Made by a program: the position numbers and the translations under genes | The notes under the pieces: model-generated | The model's database searches: none | Told to the model about the DNA's origin: nothing | What the model saw: the letters and a program-made list of their open reading frames with translations, nothing else | Assembly (NCBI RefSeq): GCF_000284295.1 | Contig: NC_017093.1 | Span: 8,432,001-8,496,000 of the forward strand | Direction: 5' to 3' | Length of the DNA stretch: 64,000 nt | DNA from: Actinoplanes missouriensis 431 | Lineage (GTDB): Bacteria > Actinomycetota > Actinomycetes > Mycobacteriales > Micromonosporaceae | In this document: positions 42,997 through 52,436 of the stretch, one piece after another | How the letters are laid out: each line of letters opens with the position of its first letter | Numbering within the stretch: position 1 is the first letter of the stretch

Positions 42997-45303
42997 ATGT
43001 CACGTTCGCAGTGGCTGACGCGCATCGGCGTCGCTCTTTTCACCACGATCGCTGTCGGTGCCGTTGGTACACCGGCATTCGCGGCCAGTACCGGCACCGC
43101 ATCGGTCTCCGGCAAATCGACTGTCGTCTTCAAGGCAGGCTCCGGCAGAACCAACTCCGTCAAGATCACTCGTTCGCTACGGACGATCACCATCGACGAC
43201 AAGGTCGCGGTCAAAGCCGGCAAGGGCTGCAAGCCGGTCAAGGGCGACAAGACGAAGGTCCGCTGCACCCCGTACATGACTCCCACCCTCGTCCGGGCCT
43301 ATCTGGGTGACCGGAACGACGTGCTGGTCAGCACCGCCGGCACCCCACTGAAGGCCTATGGCGGCAGCGGCGACGACAAGATCACCGGAAGCTCCGGCGC
43401 GGACCGGCTCGTCGGCGACTCGGGCAATGACCAGATCTGGGGTGCCGCCGGCAACGACAGCCTCGACGGCGGCACCGGCAACGACCGCGTCAAGGGCGGC
43501 ACCGGCAACGACAAGCTCTACGGCAGCGCCGGCAACGACACCGTCAACGGCGAGTCCGGCAACGACTCGCTCGATGGCGGGTCCGGCAACGACAGCATCG
43601 CCGGGTCCACCGGAAACGACAACGAGCTCGGCGGTACCGGCAACGACACCTTCGTCCAGGGCGGCAACGGCCGGGCGGACAGAGACGTGATCAGAGGCCA
43701 GGCGGGCCGCGACACGGTCAGCTACGCCACCCGTACCGGAACCGTCTGGATCTCCACCGACACGACGAAGGCCGACGACGGGGAGGCGGGTGAGCGCGAC
43801 ACCGTCCATCCCGACATCGAGGTCCTCGTCGGTGGCCGGGGCGCCGACTTCCTGAGGGGCGGCGGCAACGCGACCGCGTTCTACGGCGGCGACGGCAACG
43901 ACCACCTGGTCGCGTCTGCCCACCACTCCCTGCTCGACGGCGGCAACGGCCGCGACCGGGTGTTCGGCGGCCAGGGCAACGACACGCTCCGCGGCGGCAA
44001 TGACAACGACGAACTGATCGGCTGGTCCGGCAACGACCTGCTCGACGGCGGCAACGGCGACGACTACCTCGCCGGTGACGACCCTGATCTGGAGTCGAGC
44101 AGCGCCCGGGGCAACGATGTGCTTCGCGGCGGCCCGGGCAGCGACCGGGTCGACTACAACGGCAACAGCAAGCCGGTCACCGTCGACCTCGACGGAGCCA
44201 CAGGTGATGACGGACAGGCGGGCGAGCACGACACGGTCGGTTCGGACGTCGAGCGCCTCATCGGATCTCCGCAAAGTGACGTGTTGACCGGCAACAGCGC
44301 CGCCAACCACATCGTCGGCGGCTTCGGCGACGACGTCATCCGGGGCGGCGGCGGCAACGACACGCTCTCCGGTGAGGACGGCGCCGACCGGGTCTTCGGC
44401 GAGACCGGGGACGACACGCTGCAGGGCGGCAACGGCAACGACGTACTGACCGGCGACAGCGGCAACGACAAGGAGTACGGCGACGCAGGCGACGACACGT
44501 TCCGGCAGCCGCAGGCCTCCGGTGCGGACGCCGACACGTTCGCCGGAGGCACCGGCACGGACTTCGTCGACTACTCGTACCGGACCACGAGCTCGGTGAC
44601 GCTCAGCCTGAACGGCGTCAAGGGCGACGACGGCGGCGACTCGGAGGGCGACACCCTGCCCGCGGACGTCGAGGTCCTGGCCGGCTCCGCGCTGGGCGGC
44701 GACACGATTCGCGGCAGCTCCGGCAACGACACCCTCCACGGCTGCGGATTCGGGGACAAGATCTACGGCGAGGGTGGCGACGATGTCATCCATGGCGAGG
44801 GTGTCTGCTCCGCCACCGCCGAGCGGGACAGCATCGAGCCTCAGGGCAGTTACCTGGTCGGCGGCGCCGGCGATGACAAGATCACCGGTACGAAGTACTC
44901 CGACAGGTTCTTCGGCGACTACGACACCCCCTCGGACACGCCGCGTCCGGCCGGCGTCGACACGCTGATCGGCACGAGCGGCAGCAACGGCAGCGACTAC
45001 GACGACGACGCCGCCGACTACCGGTACGCCAGCGGTCCGGTCATCACCGGCAACGTCCCGACCGGCAAGACCGGTGAGCGGGACAAGCTGTCCGGCATCT
45101 CGATCGTCTTCGGCTCCGAGTTCGACGACGTCCTCGCCTTGGACGCCGACTACCACTGGGTCTACGACCCGACGCTGTACGGGCTCGGCGGAGACGACGA
45201 GCTCTACGGCGGAACGGCGACCTGGCTCAACGGCGGCGACGGCACCGACCTGTGCCGTCTGAGCGAGACGTCCACAGGCGAGAAGCGGAACTGCGAGCTG
45301 TGA
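42997..45303 (+). CDS. Secreted RTX-repeat calcium-binding protein 1
   Basis: 768 aa. A Sec signal peptide (MSRSQWLTRIGVALFTTIAV, cleavage near AFA-A at 29-30) precedes a 90-residue conserved N-domain containing VFKAGSG and KAGKGCK. Many GGxGNDxLxG nonapeptides of the hemolysin-type calcium-binding (RTX) kind follow, interrupted by longer blocks. RTX repeats fold into a calcium-bound beta roll after export. No C-terminal type I secretion signal or type I exporter is seen, so export is by Sec. ATG 42997 is preceded by GGGGAGGT. A paralogue follows 174 bp downstream. Confidence 0.92.
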   Translation: MSRSQWLTRIGVALFTTIAVGAVGTPAFAASTGTASVSGKSTVVFKAGSGRTNSVKITRSLRTITIDDKVAVKAGKGCKPVKGDKTKVRCTPYMTPTLVRAYLGDRNDVLVSTAGTPLKAYGGSGDDKITGSSGADRLVGDSGNDQIWGAAGNDSLDGGTGNDRVKGGTGNDKLYGSAGNDTVNGESGNDSLDGGSGNDSIAGSTGNDNELGGTGNDTFVQGGNGRADRDVIRGQAGRDTVSYATRTGTVWISTDTTKADDGEAGERDTVHPDIEVLVGGRGADFLRGGGNATAFYGGDGNDHLVASAHHSLLDGGNGRDRVFGGQGNDTLRGGNDNDELIGWSGNDLLDGGNGDDYLAGDDPDLESSSARGNDVLRGGPGSDRVDYNGNSKPVTVDLDGATGDDGQAGEHDTVGSDVERLIGSPQSDVLTGNSAANHIVGGFGDDVIRGGGGNDTLSGEDGADRVFGETGDDTLQGGNGNDVLTGDSGNDKEYGDAGDDTFRQPQASGADADTFAGGTGTDFVDYSYRTTSSVTLSLNGVKGDDGGDSEGDTLPADVEVLAGSALGGDTIRGSSGNDTLHGCGFGDKIYGEGGDDVIHGEGVCSATAERDSIEPQGSYLVGGAGDDKITGTKYSDRFFGDYDTPSDTPRPAGVDTLIGTSGSNGSDYDDDAADYRYASGPVITGNVPTGKTGERDKLSGISIVFGSEFDDVLALDADYHWVYDPTLYGLGGDDELYGGTATWLNGGDGTDLCRLSETSTGEKRNCEL

Positions 45304-45313
45304 TCATTCGGTA

Positions 45314-45347
45314 CGGCCGGGTGGGTGCGTGTCACCCCACCCGACCG
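45314..45347 (+). terminator. Hairpin after RTX gene 1
   Basis: A 12-bp stem with one mismatch (45314-45325 with 45336-45347), 10 nt after the stop. Confidence 0.65.
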
Positions 45348-45421
45348 TCACCGCATGGTCCGCTGCCAGCGCCTGGCGGTCCGTCTGCTTGATTGTCCAG
45401 AACGTTGATCATTCAGGGCAG

Positions 45422-45448
45422 CGCAACGCATCCGTTTCGTTCTATCCT
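45422..45448 (+). promoter_or_regulatory. Conserved upstream element and -10 of RTX gene 2
   Basis: CGCAACGCATCCGTTTCG (45422-45439) matches the RTX gene 1 element at 16 of 18 positions and is followed at nearly the same distance by TATCCT (45443-45448). Confidence 0.6.
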
Positions 45449-45477
45449 CCTCGTGGCAACCAAACGGGGAGGCTCCT

Positions 45478-47247
45478 TTGTCACGTTCCCAGTGGCTCAC
45501 TCATGTCGGCGTCGCGCTGCTCACCACCGTCGCCATCGGTGCCACCGGCTCACCCGCCTTCGCTGCCGGCACCGGCACCGTCTCGGTCTCCGGCACGTCC
45601 CAGATCGTTTTCAAGGCCGGCTCCGGCAAGGTCAACACGCTGCGGATCAGCCGATCGGGCCGGACCGTCACCGTCAACGACGGGGTCACGCTCAAAGCCG
45701 GCAAGGGCTGCAAACAGGTCAAGAACGATCGGACGCAGGTCCGCTGCACCACCAAGAAGACCCCGGCCTTGATCACCGCGTACCTCGGTGACAAGAACGA
45801 CAGCCTGACCGGCAATCTCGGCACCCCGCTCAAGGTCTACGGCGGCAGCGGCAACGACCGGTTGACCGGCGGCAGCGGCAACGACCGGATCGTCGGTGAG
45901 TCCGGCAACGACCGGGTGTACGGCGCGGCCGGCAACGACAGCCTCGACGGAGGTACCGGCAACGACCGGATCGTCGGAAACCAGGGCCATGACAAGGTGT
46001 GGGGCGGCGCCGGCGACGACAGCATCCTCGGCCACGACGGCGACGACACCCTCTACGGTGACGCCGGCAACGACGTCATCGAGGGCAGCTGGGGCACTGA
46101 CAAGGTCTGGGGTGGCAGCGGCAACGACCGGCTCGGTGGCGGCGACGGCAACGACCGGCTCGACGGCGGCGCCGGCGCCGACGCGCTCACCGGCGCCAAC
46201 GGCCATGACAGCCTCTACGGCAGCAGCGGCAACGACAGCATCGACGGTGGTACGGGCAACGACACGCTGCACGGCGGCGACGGCGACGACGCTTTGAAAG
46301 GCGGCACCGACCGGGACAAGGAGTACGGTGGCGCCGGCAACGACCGGTTCCTGCAGTCCAGCCTCAGCAGTGGCGACGACGACCTCTTCGTCGGCAACGC
46401 CGGCAACGACGAGGTCAGCTACGTGAGCCGGACGAATCCCGTCTACCTCAGCAACAACGGAGTGAGCCGCGACGACGGCGCCCGCCGGAACCTGAACGAC
46501 AAGTGGGTGCAGGTCGAGTTCGACACCATCTCCACCGATGTGGAGAGTCTGGTCGGTGGCGCCGGCCACGACCGGATCTTCGGCGGCCGGCACGCCGACA
46601 TCCTGACCGGCGGCCGGGGCAGCGACCTCCTCGACGGCGGCGACGGCAACGACGTGCTTTACGGCGGCGGGCGGACGGGTGTCCCGGATGAAGGTAACGA
46701 ACTGTTCAACAACACGCTGATCGGCGGCGCCGGGGACGACAGGCTCTTCGGTGGCGCCGCGAACGACGTGCTCATCGGCGACTACAACACCCCGTCGGAC
46801 ATTCCCCGGCCGGTGGGGACCGACCGGCTCGACGGCGGCAGCGGCGACAACACCGTCTCCTACCAGTACGCCGGCAGCCGGGTCGCCGTCCTCGCGCTGC
46901 AGCGCGGGTCGTCGAGCGAAAACGGAGAGAAGGACGAGAACGACTACATCCGCAACGCCGGCGGGATCATCGGCTCCGGCTACGACGACGAGCTGACCGG
47001 TGGCGGCGGATACCACACCGATTTCCGCGGTGGCGCGGGGAACGACGTCATGCGGGCCCTCACCGCAGGAAGCCAGCTGATGGGCGGCACTGGCGAGGAC
47101 CGGATCTACGGTGGTCCGGCCACCTCGTCCTGGGGTGACAGCCTCTACGTCGACGACCACGTGAAGGACGAGTTGATCGGCGGCACCCACTGCAACGTCT
47201 TCCCGCTCGACGAGGCCTCCGGCTGCGAGCTGGTACACCAGAACTGA
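45478..47247 (+). CDS. Secreted RTX-repeat calcium-binding protein 2 (paralogue of 1)
   Basis: 589 aa. It starts with TTG at 45478 after GGGGAGG, giving MSRSQWLTHVGVALLTTVAI, the same N-terminus as paralogue 1, then the shared N-domain (VFKAGSGKVNTLRISRSGRT, KAGKGCKQVK) and a long array of GGSGNDRxxG repeats ending ASGCELVHQN. It is shorter than paralogue 1 by several internal repeat blocks. A tandem duplication including the promoter is the clear explanation. Presumed extracellular or surface calcium-binding structural protein. Partner and function unknown. Confidence 0.92.
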   Translation: MSRSQWLTHVGVALLTTVAIGATGSPAFAAGTGTVSVSGTSQIVFKAGSGKVNTLRISRSGRTVTVNDGVTLKAGKGCKQVKNDRTQVRCTTKKTPALITAYLGDKNDSLTGNLGTPLKVYGGSGNDRLTGGSGNDRIVGESGNDRVYGAAGNDSLDGGTGNDRIVGNQGHDKVWGGAGDDSILGHDGDDTLYGDAGNDVIEGSWGTDKVWGGSGNDRLGGGDGNDRLDGGAGADALTGANGHDSLYGSSGNDSIDGGTGNDTLHGGDGDDALKGGTDRDKEYGGAGNDRFLQSSLSSGDDDLFVGNAGNDEVSYVSRTNPVYLSNNGVSRDDGARRNLNDKWVQVEFDTISTDVESLVGGAGHDRIFGGRHADILTGGRGSDLLDGGDGNDVLYGGGRTGVPDEGNELFNNTLIGGAGDDRLFGGAANDVLIGDYNTPSDIPRPVGTDRLDGGSGDNTVSYQYAGSRVAVLALQRGSSSENGEKDENDYIRNAGGIIGSGYDDELTGGGGYHTDFRGGAGNDVMRALTAGSQLMGGTGEDRIYGGPATSSWGDSLYVDDHVKDELIGGTHCNVFPLDEASGCELVHQN

Positions 47248-47301
47248 TCGGCGCACCCGTCCGCGGCACCGCTGGACCAGGCAGAAAGTGCGGTTCTACA
47301 G

Positions 47302-47340
47302 TCAGCCGCGGGTCCCCCGAAACAGGGAACCCGCGGCTGA
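47302..47340. terminator. Hairpin between RTX gene 2 and oppF
   Basis: A 12-bp perfect stem (47302-47313 with 47329-47340) extended by a CCC/GGG segment, between convergent genes. Confidence 0.8.
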
Positions 47341-47349
47341 GGTGAACTG

Positions 47350-48387
47350 TCAGGCCGGCGTCGCGGCCGAGCGGCGACCCGCCACGGTCTCGTCCGAGAC
47401 GACCGGGAAGTGGCACGCGGTGAGGTGCGACTCCGGGTCGTCGAGACGCGTGACCAGCGGCGGCTCCTCGGTCGCGCAGATGTCCTGAGCCTTCCAGCAG
47501 CGGGTGCGGAACCGGCAGCCGGACGGCGGGTTGATCGGGCTCGGCACATCGCCGGTGAGCAGCACGCGCTCGCGCTGCGCGCGATCACGCCGGACCGGGT
47601 CCGGCACCGGGACCGCCGACATCAGGGCCACCGTGTACGGGTGACGCGGGTTCTTGTAGAGCTCGTCCCGCTCCGCGATCTCCACGACCTTGCCGAGGTA
47701 CATCACGGCGACCCGGTCGGAGATGTGCCGCACCACCGAGAGGTCGTGCGCGATGAACACGTAGGTCAGGTCGAACTCGTTCTGCAGGTCTTCCAGCAGG
47801 TTGACGACCTGGGCCTGGATCGACACGTCGAGCGCCGACACCGGCTCGTCCGCCACGATCAGCTTCGGCTTGAGCGCGAGCGCCCGGGCGATGCCGATGC
47901 GCTGGCGCTGACCGCCGGAGAACTCGTGCGGGTACCGGTTGTAGTGCTCCGGGTTGAGGCCGACGAGTTCCAGCAGCTCCTGGACGGCCGTCTTGAGGCC
48001 GTTCGGAGTCGGGATGTTCTGGATCTGCAGCGGCGCCGAGATGATCGAGCCGACCGTGTGCCGCGGGTTCAGCGACGAGTACGGGTCCTGGAAGATCATC
48101 TGCACGTCCCGGCGGAGCGGGCGCATCTGCGTGACCGACTTGTGGGTGATGTCCTCACCCTCGAAGACGATCTTGCCGTCGGTCGGCTCCAGGATCCGGG
48201 TGAAGAGCCGGCCCAGCGTCGACTTGCCGCAGCCGGACTCGCCGACCAGACCCAGCGTCTCGCCGGCGCGGACGTTCAGGTCGATGCCGTCGACCGCACG
48301 CACCGCCCCGATCTGGCGCTTGAACAGCCCCTTCGTGATCGGGAAGTGCTTCTGCACCCCGGTCGCCTCGAGCAGGTTCTCGCTCAT
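47350..48387 (-). CDS. oppF: Oligopeptide/dipeptide ABC transporter ATP-binding protein (OppF/DppF)
   Basis: 345 aa. Walker A GESGCGKSTL, signature FSGGQRQRIGIARAL and Walker B KLIVADEPVSALD are intact. A C-terminal oligo/dipeptide extension has the cysteine cluster SGCRFRTRCWKAQDICAT. It powers peptide import with OppD. It lies 18 bp after oppD. The last gene of the operon. Confidence 0.95.
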   Translation of the reverse strand: MSENLLEATGVQKHFPITKGLFKRQIGAVRAVDGIDLNVRAGETLGLVGESGCGKSTLGRLFTRILEPTDGKIVFEGEDITHKSVTQMRPLRRDVQMIFQDPYSSLNPRHTVGSIISAPLQIQNIPTPNGLKTAVQELLELVGLNPEHYNRYPHEFSGGQRQRIGIARALALKPKLIVADEPVSALDVSIQAQVVNLLEDLQNEFDLTYVFIAHDLSVVRHISDRVAVMYLGKVVEIAERDELYKNPRHPYTVALMSAVPVPDPVRRDRAQRERVLLTGDVPSPINPPSGCRFRTRCWKAQDICATEEPPLVTRLDDPESHLTACHFPVVSDETVAGRRSAATPA

Positions 48388-48405
48388 CGTTCTATTACTC
48401 CCCGC

Positions 48406-49446
48406 TCAGAGGTTCGGAAGCACTTCTTCCTGGAAGATCTTCGTGCGCAGGTCGGGCGGCAGGTGGCAGGCCACCCCGTGAGTCCCGCCGCTCAGGATCG
48501 GCACCTCTTTGAAGGAACGATCGCCGTTGCGACCCGCGTAGGGGCAGCGCGGGTGGAAGGCGCAGCCGTCCGGCAGATTGATCAGGCTGGGCGGCGATCC
48601 CTTGACCGGGTTGAGCCGGTCGCGCACCTCACGGTCGAGGCGGGGCATGCTTCCCAGAAGACCCCAGGTGTACGGGTGTTGCGGGCGCTGGAAGAGATCG
48701 ACGGCCGGACCACGCTCGATGACCTTGCCGCCGTACATGACGAGCACCTCGTCGGCGAGCTCGGCCACCACGCCGAGGTCATGCGTAATCATGATGACCG
48801 CGGAGCCGAACTCCTCCTGCAGGTCCCGGATCAGGTCCAGGATCTGCGCCTGCACGGTCACGTCGAGAGCCGTGGTCGGCTCATCGGCGATCAGCAGCTT
48901 CGGGTCGTTGACGAGCGCCATCGCGATCATCGCGCGCTGGCGCATACCGCCGGAGAACTGGTGCGCGTAGTCGTGGAAGCGCCGCTCCGGCTGCGGGATG
49001 CCGACCCGGGCCAGCATGTCGATGGCGCGCTCGCGGGCGGCCTTCTTGTTCACGCCGGGGTGATGCACCCGGTACGCCTCGACGATCTGCGACCCGACCG
49101 TGAAGTACGGGTGCATCGCGCTCAGCGGGTCCTGGAAGATCATCGCCATCTTGCCGCCGCGCAGCCCGCGGACCTCTTCGTCAGTGGCGGTGACCAGCTC
49201 CTTGTCGTCGAGCCAGATCTCCCCGGTCACCTTCGCGTTGCTGCGGGTGCGGTGCAGGCCCAGGACGGCGAGCGAGGTCACGCTCTTGCCGGAGCCGGAC
49301 TCGCCCACGATGCCGAGCGTCTGGCCGGCCTTGAGCGAGAAGGTCGACCCGGAGACGGCCTGCACGATGCCGTCGTCCGTCTCGAAGCGAACCGTGAGGT
49401 CCTTGACCTCGAGGAACGGGCGGTCAGTAGCCGAACTGGCGGACAT
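48406..49446 (-). CDS. oppD: Oligopeptide/dipeptide ABC transporter ATP-binding protein (OppD/DppD)
   Basis: 346 aa. Walker A GESGSGKSVT, signature FSGGMRQRAMIAMAL and Walker B LLIADEPTTALDVT are present, with the C-terminal HPRCPYAGR cysteine region of the family. It follows oppB by 11 bp. Confidence 0.95.
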   Translation of the reverse strand: MSASSATDRPFLEVKDLTVRFETDDGIVQAVSGSTFSLKAGQTLGIVGESGSGKSVTSLAVLGLHRTRSNAKVTGEIWLDDKELVTATDEEVRGLRGGKMAMIFQDPLSAMHPYFTVGSQIVEAYRVHHPGVNKKAARERAIDMLARVGIPQPERRFHDYAHQFSGGMRQRAMIAMALVNDPKLLIADEPTTALDVTVQAQILDLIRDLQEEFGSAVIMITHDLGVVAELADEVLVMYGGKVIERGPAVDLFQRPQHPYTWGLLGSMPRLDREVRDRLNPVKGSPPSLINLPDGCAFHPRCPYAGRNGDRSFKEVPILSGGTHGVACHLPPDLRTKIFQEEVLPNL

Positions 49447-49457
49447 GTACCTCTCCC

Positions 49458-50459
49458 TCAGCTCAGCCGCACGCGCGGGTCGATGACGCCGTAGACCAGG
49501 TCCACGATCAGGTTGGCGAAGACGATGAAGAACGCGGCGATCATGGTGACGCCGAGGATGACCGGCAGGTCGTTGGCCCGGATCGCCGTGAGCGCCTGGT
49601 AACCGAGGCCACGCAGGTTGAAGACGGCCTCGGTGAGGACCGCGCCGCCGAGCAGCGCGCCGAGGTCGAGGCCGAAGACCGTGACGATCGGGGTGAGGCC
49701 GGATCGCAGGCCGTGCTTGCCGATGACAGTCCGCTCGCGCAGGCCCTTGGCCCGGGCGGTGCGGATGTAGTCCTCGCCCAGGGTCTCCAGCATGTTCGCC
49801 CGGGTGAGACGGGCGTAGGTGGCGGAGAAGAGGAAGGCCAGCGTGATCCAGGGGAGCAGCAGGCTCACGAACCAGTCGGCGGGGCTCTCCAGGAACGGCA
49901 CGTAGTTACTTGGGGGTAACCATTCCAGCCAGTAGATGAAGACCGCCGAAGCGAGCAGGCCGGTGAAGTAGATGGGCAGCGAGACGCCGGCCAGCGCGCC
50001 CGTCATCACCGCCCGGTCCAGCAGGCTACCTCTTCGCAGCGCCGAGATGACGCCGGTGGAGATACCCATGATCAGCCACAGGATCGCCGCGCCGATGGCC
50101 AGCGACAGCGTCACCGGCAGCTCGTCGAGCAGCAGCGGCGTGACTTCCTGGTCAGTCTTGAACGAGTAACCGAGGCAGGGGGCAGGGCAGTGCGTGACGT
50201 CCGGCCCGTTGGCGTAGTCCCGGCCGACCACGAGGCCCTTCAGGAACTTGCCGTACTGCACCAGGATCGGGTCGGCGAGACCCATCTTCGTGCGGATGCC
50301 CTCGATCGACGCCGCATCGGCGGTCTTGCCGATGTAGAGCAACGCGGGGTCATTGCCAGTGATCTTGGGGACCCCGAAGAAGATCCCGAAGGTCACGAGC
50401 GTGACCACCAGAAGCGTAATGACGGCGTTGATCAACCGCCGGATGATGTAAGCCAGCAC
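49458..50459 (-). CDS. oppB: Peptide ABC transporter permease (OppB/DppB)
   Basis: 333 aa. It starts MLAYIIRRLINAVITLLVVT, the classic OppB N-terminus, and has six hydrophobic helices and the EAA-type cytoplasmic loop DYIRTARAKGLRERTVIGKH. A larger-than-usual periplasmic loop with two cysteines (HCPAPCLGYSF) follows the first helix. It is separated from oppA by a hairpin. Confidence 0.94.
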   Translation of the reverse strand: MLAYIIRRLINAVITLLVVTLVTFGIFFGVPKITGNDPALLYIGKTADAASIEGIRTKMGLADPILVQYGKFLKGLVVGRDYANGPDVTHCPAPCLGYSFKTDQEVTPLLLDELPVTLSLAIGAAILWLIMGISTGVISALRRGSLLDRAVMTGALAGVSLPIYFTGLLASAVFIYWLEWLPPSNYVPFLESPADWFVSLLLPWITLAFLFSATYARLTRANMLETLGEDYIRTARAKGLRERTVIGKHGLRSGLTPIVTVFGLDLGALLGGAVLTEAVFNLRGLGYQALTAIRANDLPVILGVTMIAAFFIVFANLIVDLVYGVIDPRVRLS

Positions 50460-50477
50460 GTCGTTCGGCCGAAGGAC

Positions 50478-50512
50478 GGGCGGGTACCGGTCTTGCGAAC
50501 CGATACCCGCCC
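50478..50512 (-). terminator. Stem-loop between oppA and oppB
   Basis: A 14-bp stem with one mismatch (50478-50491 with 50499-50512), loop of 7. Inside an operon just after a binding-protein gene, such elements usually attenuate or protect the upstream mRNA so that the binding protein is made in excess. This is an inference here. Confidence 0.65.
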
Positions 50513-50577
50513 GCCGCGGGCGGCCTTCACCAACCCTTCGAATTACCCGTTGCCGCTAGAGGGCTGTTTGCCGAGGC

Positions 50578-52362
50578 TTACTTGCCGTCGCTGACGCCGA
50601 CGGCCTGGAAGTCGACCATGCCGAACGCGTCGTGGATGTAGACGTTCGTCAGCCGCGGGTTGCGGTAGTTGAGCGCCTTGTCGACCACGAACGGCAGGTA
50701 GTACGCGCCTTCCATGATCTTGTGGTTGATCTGGCTGTAGATCTCCGCGGCCTTGGTCGCGTCGGTCTCGCCGGCAGCGTCGTCGAACAGCTTGTCGATC
50801 GCCGGGTCCTTGATCTCAGCAAGGTTGTAGTTGCCGTTGTCCGGGATGAAGCGGCTGTCCGCCAGCGGCTGCATGTAACCGGAACCGGTCGGGTAGTCGG
50901 CACCCCAACCGCCGATGATGATGCCGTAGCCCTTGCGCTTCACGTTGTCGGGCGCGCCGGTGATGGACGGCTGCTGGGCACCGTCGTACTGCTCGATCTT
51001 GGCGTTGATGCCGACGACCTTCAGAGCGGCCTGGAGGGCCTCGGAGGTCTTGACCTCGGCCTCACGGTTGTTGCGAACCGCGATGATCGTGTCGAAACCG
51101 TTCGGCTTGCCACAGGCGGCGAGGGCCTTCTTGGCCTCGTCGACCTGGGCCTTGCCCTGGAGGCGGTTGAACGGGTCGTACTTGGCGTCCGAGCCGGCGA
51201 TGTTCGGCGGAAGCATGCTGGTGCCGATGTCGCCACCCGCGATCGGGCCGCCACGAGCCGTCTGGAGCGTGGTCGGGTCGGCGGCGTAGATCACGGCCTT
51301 GCGGCACTCGATGTTGTCGAGCGGCGCGACCGAGGTCGCCAGACCCGCGTACCGGAGGAAGCCGGTGGTCGGGGTGTCGGCGTTCGCCTTCATGTTCGGG
51401 TCGGTGAGGACCTTGGTCCGGGCCGACGCCTGCACACCGGTCTGGCCGACGTCGAGGTCCGCGGTGCCGGCCAGCAGGCGGGCGTCCAGGTCCTCGGCGT
51501 TGGTAGTGATGGTCAGGTTGATCGCATCCGGCAGAGCCTTGCGGATCGGGTCGGTGGCCTGGTCCCAGTTCGGGTTACGGACCCAGCTCACGGACTTGCC
51601 GGGCTGGATGCCACCCTCCTTGAACATGTACGGGCCGGAGGCGGCGGGCGCCGAGCCGTACTGCGCGCCGGTGTCCCGCTTCTGCGGCACCGGGCCGGAG
51701 CCGGGCATCGCGAGCAGGTAGATGAAGTCCGAGGAGGGCTTCTGCAGCTTGAAGGTGATCGTCGAGTCGTCCGGCGTGGTGACCGACTTCAGACCCAGCT
51801 TGTTCGGGTCGGTGTCCTTGTACGGTCCGGGGTAGTTCTGACCCTGGTCCAGCAGACCGGGCAGGTAGACCGGACCACCGTTGATGGCGTCCGAGGCCCA
51901 GACCCGCTCAATGCCGTACTTCACGTCCTTCGACGTGATCGGGGCACCGTCGTCCCACTTCAGGCCGCTGCGCAGCTTGAAGGTGTAGGTGAGCTTGTCG
52001 TCGCTGATGGTCGGCAGCGCCTCAGCGAGGTCGGGCTGGAGCTCCAGGCCGGCCTTGCCCGGGACGGCCGAGTACTCGACCAGCTTGCGGGTGTAGAGGC
52101 GGTTGAGGTTCCAGACGAACGCGTAGTAGCCACGCGCCGGGTCCCACGAGTCCGCGTCCTGCGAGGTCCACAGGTTCAGCGTGCCGCCCTTGGTCGTCGA
52201 CGGGTTGACGACGTCGGTGATCGCGGCGTTGTACGCGGCCTTGCCGCCGGAGCTGCTGCTGCCCTTGTCGTCGCTGTCCGAGCCACCACCGCACGCGGCG
52301 GTGGTCAGCCCCAGCACGACAGCGACACCGGCTGCCGCTGCCGCCCTTGTCTTTCGAGACAC
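50578..52362 (-). CDS. oppA: Peptide ABC transporter substrate-binding lipoprotein (family 5)
   Basis: 594 aa. GTG 52360-52362 follows a strong GGAGGTAGGAG. Lipobox LGLTTAAC gives Cys24. The mature protein shows family 5 features: YTFKLRSGLKWDDGAPITSK and a C-terminal KDPAIDKLFDDAA. It captures peptides outside the cell for OppB/OppC. The longer frame to 52428 is not needed. It is located between oppC and oppB, an unusual operon order. Confidence 0.95.
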   Translation of the reverse strand: MSRKTRAAAAAGVAVVLGLTTAACGGGSDSDDKGSSSSGGKAAYNAAITDVVNPSTTKGGTLNLWTSQDADSWDPARGYYAFVWNLNRLYTRKLVEYSAVPGKAGLELQPDLAEALPTISDDKLTYTFKLRSGLKWDDGAPITSKDVKYGIERVWASDAINGGPVYLPGLLDQGQNYPGPYKDTDPNKLGLKSVTTPDDSTITFKLQKPSSDFIYLLAMPGSGPVPQKRDTGAQYGSAPAASGPYMFKEGGIQPGKSVSWVRNPNWDQATDPIRKALPDAINLTITTNAEDLDARLLAGTADLDVGQTGVQASARTKVLTDPNMKANADTPTTGFLRYAGLATSVAPLDNIECRKAVIYAADPTTLQTARGGPIAGGDIGTSMLPPNIAGSDAKYDPFNRLQGKAQVDEAKKALAACGKPNGFDTIIAVRNNREAEVKTSEALQAALKVVGINAKIEQYDGAQQPSITGAPDNVKRKGYGIIIGGWGADYPTGSGYMQPLADSRFIPDNGNYNLAEIKDPAIDKLFDDAAGETDATKAAEIYSQINHKIMEGAYYLPFVVDKALNYRNPRLTNVYIHDAFGMVDFQAVGVSDGK

Positions 52363-52436
52363 CGTTTCTCCTACCTCCTCGAACAGCGGAGCCGTACGGT
52401 CCGCCAAACATGCGATGTTCTTGAACAACCCCTGTG

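Noticed and set aside
43177..45156. Repeat-rich minus-strand frame opposite RTX gene 1 and the repeat arrays themselves as possible CRISPR
   Set aside because: Valine/Ala-rich mirror of RTX codons. The repeats are in-frame 27-bp glycine/aspartate units without spacers, so not CRISPR.
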